Positions 56,706-64,000 of a stretch of 64,000 bases of DNA are shown here, piece by piece (position 1 is the stretch's first letter; the number at the start of each line of letters is the position of its first letter). The position numbers and the translations under genes were made by a program. The DNA is taken from contig CAJSYZ010000012.1 of NCBI GenBank assembly GCA_910574455.1, forward strand, positions 2,411,317 to 2,475,316, written 5' to 3'. The notes under the pieces are model-generated. The model saw only the letters and a list, made by a program, of their open reading frames with translations, searched no databases and was not told the origin of the DNA. Source of the DNA: Trichaptum fuscoviolaceum (Eukaryota > Basidiomycota > Agaricomycetes > Hymenochaetales > Trichaptaceae).

Positions 56706-58752
56706 AACACAAAGTAGGAGTATGTTGACAAGGTGTCAAGGGAGCAAATGTCACGATGGGTTCATGTATGAACATTCGTGCCTATGAGTAGAGTTCAAAA
56801 CAGAAAACGTAAGCAACTTGAAGGCTAGGACCTAAGAAGTTCATACTGTAGGCGGAAGGCAGTGGGCTTCAGACTAGTCCTTGTCGTGTCATTGATTTGG
56901 AAGGTGCATTGCTTCTTCAATGGGTGATGAAGTTGCGGTGCTACGTCCCAGCGCCGAAGTCTGGGAAAGCCTCGTACAGCAGCAGTTTCATACTTGCAGT
57001 GAAGTGTCTGGCGCCCCGTCTGCTGTGGAGGTTCATTCGGGCACCTGTCGAGGACGATCGGGCCTTCTTCAGATGAAGTGAAGATCGAATCTGTGAGAGT
57101 GCAGGCAGATGTCTCTTGGTATTCGTCGAACAACCTGTCGTACGACGGTTCGTCTCTCAATCAGTCTCAGACGATCGGGACAAAGACAGAGACATACTGT
57201 ACAAGGAGGGCACCAGCATTGCAAGTGAAGAAGATGCACGAATGGCGTCCGAGACTGCTCCCGTCATCGATCGAAGCAGACCTTCGCGAGGATGCAGCTA
57301 GAGAACAACAGGGGTTCTACCGCAAACTCTTTTTCTACATGTGGTACAACACGGGGCCACGGGCACACCCGAGAGATTCCTCGCATTTTGGCAATGTACA
57401 CGCCTCTCCATCATAGGTCAAAGCTAGCGATACCAGCGTTGGGCGTGGCGGTCTATGAACTCTTTGGTGGCCACCTCTTGGGCTCCCTCCTGTGGTGTGC
57501 AGTGGATGAGGAAGCAGACGGGCCGCTCTATGGCTTCCATCTCCGATCTACGATGATTACGAGGATAATTGCCTTTACCCAGGAAATATCCCTACGTTTG
57601 CAAGACGACAAGGGAACAATATCTTCTTGTTGCCCCCACTGTGCCGCGCGAGAGCGGTTTCCAGTACAGCTTATTCTCAGAACGGCTTTAGGCTTTTTCG
57701 GGAAAGCCACTTCTTGGTGACCCCAAGACGTGAACGTGTCTCCGATGCAGATTGGCCATTGGGATCACCGATTGTGAGGCGTTGGCAAGTCCGGGCTCAG
57801 TCAAGCTCCCAGACTATTAGATCGGTATAGCTATTCAGAAGATAGAGAGAAATAACGTTAATGCAGAGAGTTTGAATTCCTGAGCTCTGGCCTCACCGAC
57901 ACATTTCTCAGCTGGTCAGAAGAATTCAAGATAAATATAAAGATTAAGGCTTCTACATCGGCCATAACAATAAACGGTGAGTATCAGATTTGAATTCACC
58001 TCTCATTCCGTCCGACGAAAGTCTTCTCTAGTACCGAGAGACATTCTTTAGGTTTGCCAAATCTTGAAAACTCGTCATGGGTACGGGAAAGAGATCGGGT
58101 GATCTACAAGTATTTTACCGGCTTCCGGAGGTCGTTTTTTTGCTAAAGTGAAGGATATCATGATAGCTTACATCCTAATATCATATGATCTTGGTCGATC
58201 TCTTCAGTATGTATGGTTGGCTTTTGGCTGAGGCGGAGGTGTCTGATAGGACCAGGAGGACGCGTCAGCGGCTAAACAAGAGTCTGCCTCCAAATAGTGC
58301 AAAAAAATGATACAACCTATCATCCAAATCGGGCCTTTTTGTCGACAAAGAGTAAGCTCTACATCGTATAGATAGTAGACGTTAATAATGAGGGTGCTAG
58401 CCAGATGTAGTCAGATGAGGTCCATTTTCAAGGCTGAATTCAAGTCCGAGTCAAAACGTCCACTAGCACTGGCAGGCGCGTGGGAGTTCCACGTGGCACG
58501 CATGATGATTCGGCATGACGCCGCAAGAGTCGAGATTCGCTTTTGACTTATCCATCATCCACGTTTCCAACGCAAACATAAAAATCAAAAGAATGAAGAC
58601 AGACAGGCGCAGATGAGCTTCAACTAGTATATCCCACAGATACGGAAATATAGCATGAACCGCCTTCTTCTGAACCGAAGCTCGACTTAAAATTAACTGC
58701 ATTCGCTATCCATGTTCACATCCGGGTCTAAACATTAAATGTTCGTGCTTTG
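56706..58752. other. No gene recognised
   Basis: Several 60-140-codon open frames lie on both strands (e.g. plus 57292-57720, minus 57160-56825) without a family match or consistent splicing. 58390-58540 has TCCGAGTC and CACTGGCAGG microrepeats. Confidence 0.4.
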
Positions 58753-58923
58753 CTAGTATCTATTCACATGGGTGGCACTATCTAAGGTGACCTTGGTCGG
58801 TTTAGCCTTCCTTCTGGGTTTGCCGAAGTTTCTCCTTCTCAAAGGCACCTCCGTTGGGCAACCCAAGTCGTTGTAAAGCACGAATTTTTCAGCTATCTCC
58901 AGGGCAGATTCTCCCACAAGAAC
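58753..58923 (-). CDS. Possible terminal exon of an unknown gene
   Basis: A phase-0 frame follows a good acceptor (CTGACAG at 58924-58930 complement) and reads VLVGESALEIAEKFVLYNDL, RRRNFGKPRRKAKPTKVTL, then a stop at 58753. A matching upstream exon may end near 58980 (KISELGTPELRIDEIASVES). The composition is protein-like and the tail basic, but no family is recognised and further 5' exons are not visible. Confidence 0.3.
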   Translation of the reverse strand, partial: VLVGESALEIAEKFVLYNDLGCPTEVPLRRRNFGKPRRKAKPTKVTLDSATHVNRY

Positions 58924-60616
58924 CTGTCAGACCAATATTTCACTACAGCATCCTTCGAGGAAGCCTTCCTTTGTAGATTGTCGTCGATTCAACCGACGCG
59001 ATCTCGTCAATCCTCAACTCGGGAGTTCCCAGTTCCGAGATTTTCACACTCAGGCTCCTGACTGACTCCGAGTCGGAGTCGCGGACTCGGAGTGTAGCGG
59101 GCTTTTAACTTTACCAACAAGGTCGTGAGCTCATTATCTGTTACAGCTGTTTTCATATCTATACGGAAACACAAAATTTTGCGCGTGAGCCCGCAAGACC
59201 GTGCCGAAACGACCGAATGACATAAACATCATAGCTCAATTCCCATAAGTCCTTATATGGTAAGCTCGTGTAAATGCCGATGCAACCGAGATGCCAGGAC
59301 CGGCGGGCCGCCATAAGATTTTGTCTCACAGGCTCTAATTTGGTAGACTCGTAGCCAGTCGCAATTTATCTTTTGAGGTTGGGAGGTTGGATAAATGAAG
59401 CGACTGGTAGCACTCAATCAGAGGGAGGCCAGTCACCTCATTGTGACCTATTGGTCACAGTGTGCCTGAATAACAAGCTTCGTGGTGGCAGTTTTGCGCC
59501 GGGTTTCTTAAGTTGCCGGTAGCTTCCCGAGGCCCGAACACTTTTTTTGACCGGATCGGACTCGGAGGGTGTGGAACTCATTCAAAGCTCGATGCTCGGG
59601 TGAGGAGAGACTGATATTGCAATAAGGCTCACCTGGAGTAGAAGGAATGAATGTTATATTTTGACTACGCTGCCCTGATGGGCACTTCAATGGCGTAGAA
59701 TAATGCATAACAAATTAACAACATAAATACAACTGAGTCGTAGTAAGTCGTAGATGATGCGCGATTGTACGGCTCAAATCGCGCGTTCGCGCGTTCACGC
59801 TCGATTTGGCTTACTCTCACGGGTTTCGGGAAAATCCCGAGTCTATTCCTCAGATGGACATGCCTCTATATATGGACATGCCTCCATATACGGATGAATA
59901 TCAGGTTACTGTACTACTTCCTGATTGAGTAAATCCAGTCGTTACATTCACATGTAACTACTGGTCACGAGTCTACTAATTTGGTGTGTATGACGCAATG
60001 CCGAAAATATCACTTGCTTCCTCTTTTTCCGGAACATCATGTGCTCGTGAGACATAAACTGTCAACCGGTTGCTTCCGGCTGCCAGTGGTGGCTGAAGAG
60101 CCTCGACAAAAAATTGTGTTTCCGTATAGAAATGAAAACAGCTGTAAGCTCAGGGTTAATCTCTCTATCTTATTTCTTCTGAATATCAATGACTACAATT
60201 TATTGCACGACGAGATTGGCATCTGCAAGTCTGAAACAGTACAACCTGCAAAAGCGCATTCAAACTGCCCTTGTATCACAACCCTGGTCATTACTTTCTA
60301 GTGTATCTTTGAATGCTCCAGCTTATGCTGAATGTGTTGAACACTGAGACAGTGACCAGTCAAGCCATCAAATGTTAAAGCAGGACAACAAATTCGGTCT
60401 ACGGACCTCTTTCAACACCACCTTCGAAGACAATTCTGTTACGACCTAGAGTGGTTCCTTCGCTTTCGAGACCCTGAATCGGACACGGACGACGATCGGA
60501 CACAATGAGCGGTGGTTCTCACTCTGAGAAGCACTTTACAAGTCAATTAAGCTATTCTACACATCAGAGCTAAAGATAAACACATCACCTGAGAAGCACT
60601 TTACAAGAGGCCAAAA
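58924..60616. other. No gene; microrepeats and a short direct repeat
   Basis: 59030-59100 holds GACTCCGAGTCGGAGTC repeats; 59830-59900 has a doubled GGACATGCCTC-TATAT unit. An 18-bp direct repeat TGAGAAGCACTTTACAAG occurs at 60525-60542 and 60590-60607. Otherwise featureless. Confidence 0.45.
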
Positions 60617-61011
60617 GTGGAGTGCTTCGCAGGGGGATCCGCGGTTTTGATGAACAAAGGCAAAAACTATACAGTACCAAGCCACTGGACCCTGATCCGA
60701 CTAGGTCCGACCTATACCGCTGACGTAAGTCGGAGTTCGGGGTCCCGCTCTAGTCGGGGTCCCGCATCGGTAGAGCGGAGGTTCGAGTCGGAGTGGCGGA
60801 AGAAAGAACGAAAAGAGAATTGTTTGCAGGGTGCTTGTCTTAGCGGCCTGCAAACATACAGGCAAGTAATCTACGCAAAAAGGAAGAGAATCGGAGTCAA
60901 AGAAAGTCCGGTTTCGGACCGGACATGTTGGGGATCCGACTCGGAGTGTGATCGTAAAAGAAAATAAAAGAAAATAAAAGAAATAAAATAACCTGAGGCG
61001 GATTCCTGACA
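60617..61011 (-). repeat. Part of the 3' LTR of retrotransposon 2 (outer edge unknown)
   Basis: Read on the minus strand the LTR begins TGTCAGGAATCCGCC at 61011, right after the polypurine tract. It continues through a TTTATTTTC-rich stretch and GAGTCGGATCC microrepeats. The other LTR is outside the window, so the left border given here is a guess. Confidence 0.5.
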
Positions 61012-61023
61012 TTATCCCCCTCC
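61012..61023 (-). other. Polypurine tract of retrotransposon 2
   Basis: On the minus strand GGAGGGGGATAA directly precedes the LTR start TGTCAGG, the expected plus-strand primer site. Confidence 0.75.
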
Positions 61024-61053
61024 AAGGGCGCTCCTAAAGAGCGCGCGCGTTCG

Positions 61054-64000
61054 TTAGCAAATGGCGTCGGGGTACCGACGATAGAACTTTCGGATAACGG
61101 CGGGGGCATGCTCCATGTTCGCGGCATCGATCCATTGGTCTTCCTCGGGTCCATAGCCTTTCCAGCGAACCAAATACTGCAGAGTCCGACCTCGACCGCT
61201 TCGGCGCGAATTAAGGACTTCGGATACTTCGTATTCGATGTCGCCGTCGACGTTTACGGGCTCTGGCGGTGTCTGGACGCGACCAGGAATAGTGTCCGGT
61301 GTATACTTCGTGAGAAGCGACACATGGAACACTGGGTGAATCCGCATAGTCGCAGGCAGCTGAAGCTCGTAATTCAAGAGTCCGATCTTCCGCAAAACCG
61401 TGTAGGGTCCGAGTCTCCGCGGATTCAGCTTGCGCGTGCCCGGTATTGCGATATTCCGTGCGTCGAGCCATACCTTGTCTCCTGGTTGAATGTCCGGCGT
61501 GTCTGCATGTCCCTGGTCGTAATACCGCTTCATCCGCTCCGCTGCGACTTCGAGAGCCGCGCGAGCGTCCTCCTGAGCCTTCTGAAGCAGGTCGAGTCGG
61601 TCGTCCGCTGCAGGTACCGTCGAAAGTCCGGCACTCGGTACAATGGTGAACTCGGGGTCGTATCCATACAGCAGTGCGAAGGGAGACACCTTGGTAGCGG
61701 AGTGCGCTCGCGTGTTGTGCGCAAACTCCGCCATGGGCAGTAACTCCGACCAATTTTCCTGTCGGACGTCGGTGAACGCGCGGAGATACTGTTCCAACTC
61801 CTGGTTCACCCGCTCGGTCTGACCGTCCGTTTGCGGGTGGAAGGATGTCGATGTTGCGCCCTCGATCCCAAGTCGATGGAGTACCGCCTTCATAAACCGG
61901 GACACGAACTGCGTACCCCGGTCCGAAATGACTTTGCGCGGCGTGCCATGGTGTTTCCAAACTTCGGACACAAACAAGTCGGCCGTCCGCGCAGAGTCAA
62001 TATCCGAGGTCGTCGGTATGAAATGGGCCTGCTTGGTGAGTCGGTCTACAACCACGAAGATCGCGTCGTATTCACCGGACTGTGGCAGCTGTGTAATGAA
62101 GTCGCACGAAATGACCTGCCACGGTCCGTCTGGTACTTCGTTGGGCTGAAGCGGACCAACCGGACGTTGCGGGATATTCTTCGTCCGCATACAAGTGTCA
62201 CAGCCCGACACGTACCGCTCGACGAAGGTAGACATACCAGGCCACCAGAGTTCCGACTCACCAGCTCGTAGGTCTTCCAACGACCCGGATGTCCGACCGG
62301 AAGCGAATCGTGGTGTAACTTGACGATATCGCGGCGGATCTCCTCGTCCTTCGGCATAGACCTTACCCCGGTACAGCAGCAGCCCATCCTCCGTGTTCCA
62401 CTCCTCCAGATCGTTCGCCAGCGCGCGCGGAGCCCCTTCCTTCACCTTCTCAATCGCCTTGACCAATTCCTCGTCAAACCTCTCGGACTCCCGAATCCTC
62501 CGCAACAACTCCGTATCCCCCTCGGCCCGGACCATCCCTCGTCGCATCGCCAACGTGTAGAAGCGGTTCGTGTCCAGCAGGACCTTGTTCGTATTGTCCG
62601 GTCCGTCAGGGCGAAGATCTTCGCGCCTGGACAAAGCATCCGGCTTTCCACCGAGTCGTCCGGGACGGTGACGGATCAGAAAGTCAAAACGGCTAAGGAA
62701 CAAGCTCCAGCGGGCCTGGCGTCTCGTAAGGTTTCGGGCTTCCGCAAAGAAGAGCAGATTTCGGTGGTCCGACACAATATCAATTTTGTGCGGACTTCCT
62801 TCGAGATAGTGCCGCCACTCGTCCAAGGCTCGGACGATGGCTAGAAGCTCCTTGTCATGGATCTCATAGTTCCTCTCCGCATCTCCCAGGGACTTCGAAT
62901 AGTAGGCCACTGGGTGAATGTCACCATCTGGTCCGATCTGCGAAAGTACCGCTCCGGTCGCGAAGTCCGAAGCATCACATTCGAGGATGAAGGGTTTCTC
63001 GAGGTCGGGCATCGCGAGGACCGGTGCCTCCGCAAACTTCTTCTTCAGGGCATCGAAGGACTCTTGCTGGCGGGTAGTCCAGCGCCACTGGACATCCTTC
63101 CGCAACAATTCGGTCATGGGAACCGCCAGCTTCGAGAAGTCCTTGATAAAACGTCGGTAGAAGTTTGCGAACCCCAAGAAAGCCTGAATGTCCTTCACCT
63201 TCGCCGGAGTCGGCCAGTCGGCCACCGCTTCGACCTTCTTCGGATCCATCGAGATAATCCCAGAGCCAATGATCATACCCAAGTACTCAATGGAGCCCTT
63301 GTGGAACTCGCACTTTTCGGGCTTACAGAACAGGTCATACTTCTCCAGACGTCGGAGTACCTCCTTAACGTGTTCCTCGTGCTCCGACTCGTTCTCCGAA
63401 AAAATGCAGATGTCATCAAGGTAGATAATGACAATAACATCCAGCATATCCTTGAAGAGCTCGTTCATCATCCGCTGAAACGTAGCGGGTGCGTTCGTAA
63501 GTCCGAAGGTCATAACGGTCGGTTCGAAGTGGCCCTCCTGAGTCCGAAAAGCGGCCTTCCACTCGTCGCCTTCCTTGATGCGGATATTGTTGTATCCGGC
63601 CCGCAAGTCGAGCTTCGTGAAAACGCGGGCCTTCTTCAAAGGAATCGATGAGTTCGGTGGTCAGGGGAAGCGGGTACCGATTTTTGACGGTGATTTCATT
63701 GAGTTTTCGGTAGTCGACGACCATCCGAAGCGATCCGTCCTTCTTTTTGATGAAGAAGACCGGAGCAGCGGCGGGGGACTTCGACGGTCGGATGTAACCC
63801 TTTCGAAGGTTCTCCTCAATGAACTCCTTCAAGGCTGCCCGCTCCGCCGGTGCCATAGGATAGATCTTGCTGTACGAAGGTGTCTTTCCGGGCTCCAGGT
63901 CGATCGCATGGTCAAACGGCTTCCTCTCGGGCAACCGTTCGGCCTCTGACTTCGAAAACACCTTCGCAAACTCGCGGTACTGCGGGGGGACCATCTCCTC
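61054..64000 (-). pseudogene. pol: Pol of retrotransposon 2: RT, RNase H, integrase, chromodomain (frameshifted)
   Basis: Reading leftwards from 64000: VPPQYREFAKVFSKSEAERL, FIKKKDGSLRMVVDYRKLNE, then a frameshift near 63640 (extra T in GATTCCTTTGAAG). The frame continues LDLRAGYNNIRI, YLDDICIFSE (RT active site), FILECDASDFATGAVLSQIG and NYEIHDKELLAIVRALDEWR (RNase H), YVSGCDTCMRTKN (second half of the integrase zinc domain), SCDFITQLPQSGEYDAIFVV, SDRGTQFVSRFM, HPQTDGQTERVNQELEQYLR (integrase core) and a chromodomain (DIEYEVSEVLNSRRSGRGRT; QYLVRWKGYGPEEDQWIDAA). Between about 62355 and 62230 the open frame is out of register, so the HH half of the HHCC zinc finger (LHHDSLPVGHPG) is only readable in another frame. 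The stop is at 61054. Confidence 0.93.

Larger units (their letters stand above)
61012..64000 (-). mobile_element. Second Ty3/gypsy chromovirus, 3' part, truncated by the window edge
   Basis: Pol, chromodomain, polypurine tract and the start of the 3' LTR are present in minus orientation; protease, gag and 5' LTR lie beyond 64000. It differs in sequence and codon choice from retrotransposon 1 (for example YLDDICIFS versus YLDDILIFS), so it belongs to another chromovirus family. Confidence 0.93.

Noticed and set aside
1..64000. CRISPR arrays or bacterial-type operons
   Set aside because: No regularly spaced direct repeats with unique spacers; gene structure is clearly eukaryotic.

Overview
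The window is genomic DNA from a filamentous basidiomycete, most likely an Agaricomycete. Genes are cut by many short (about 50-70 bp) GT-AG introns. A Plavaka-type transposase, chromodomain Ty3/gypsy retrotransposons and several hAT-like elements are present, and the host genes (P450, DHA1-type MFS transporters, LaeA-like methyltransferase, kinase-like orphan) are typical of that group. All identifications come from reading motifs; no database search was run.

Left 27 kb is a nested transposon nest. A Plavaka transposase gene (610-7366, minus) is broken in the motif GRGFKQW by a 2.67-kb hAT-like element (2393-5062, 7-bp target duplication) that carries a decayed glycosyltransferase-31 fragment. 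A divergent plus-strand gene of the Plavaka-associated coiled-coil type (7843 to about 25708) is split by a small inverted-repeat element with outward-facing tRNA-like sequences and a telomere-like core (8462-9066). It is split again by a complete 12.8-kb Ty3/gypsy chromovirus (10524-23331, TSD ATATC) lying inside one of its introns. The retrotransposon contains, between pol and the 3' LTR, a spliced gene on the opposite strand. That gene is itself interrupted by another hAT element (18992-20575, perfect 8-bp TSD). A further GC-rich hAT-type MITE with a perfect 8-bp TSD sits at 26322-26998.

The middle (27.8-40.3 kb) holds host-type genes: two aldose 1-epimerase (galactose mutarotase) genes and two MFS transporters arranged as twin modules, one transporter copy carrying a premature stop. 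They are followed by a kinase-like orphan gene and a SAM-dependent methyltransferase. From 41 to 45.6 kb a segmental duplication carries two decaying copies of a Bsd2/NDFIP-like gene that have lost different PPxY motifs.

The right part has an intact cytochrome P450 (46315-48708), the XPF/Rad1 DNA-repair endonuclease (49260-52934), and a C2H2 zinc-finger-like gene (53232-54331, minus). A gene-poor, repeat-littered stretch follows with a remnant of what may be a siderophore transporter. The 3' half of a second, defective Ty3/gypsy chromovirus (61012-64000, minus) runs off the window. The best candidate for something undescribed is the spliced antisense accessory gene carried inside the first gypsy element; the outward tRNA-like/telomere-like inverted-repeat element is second.
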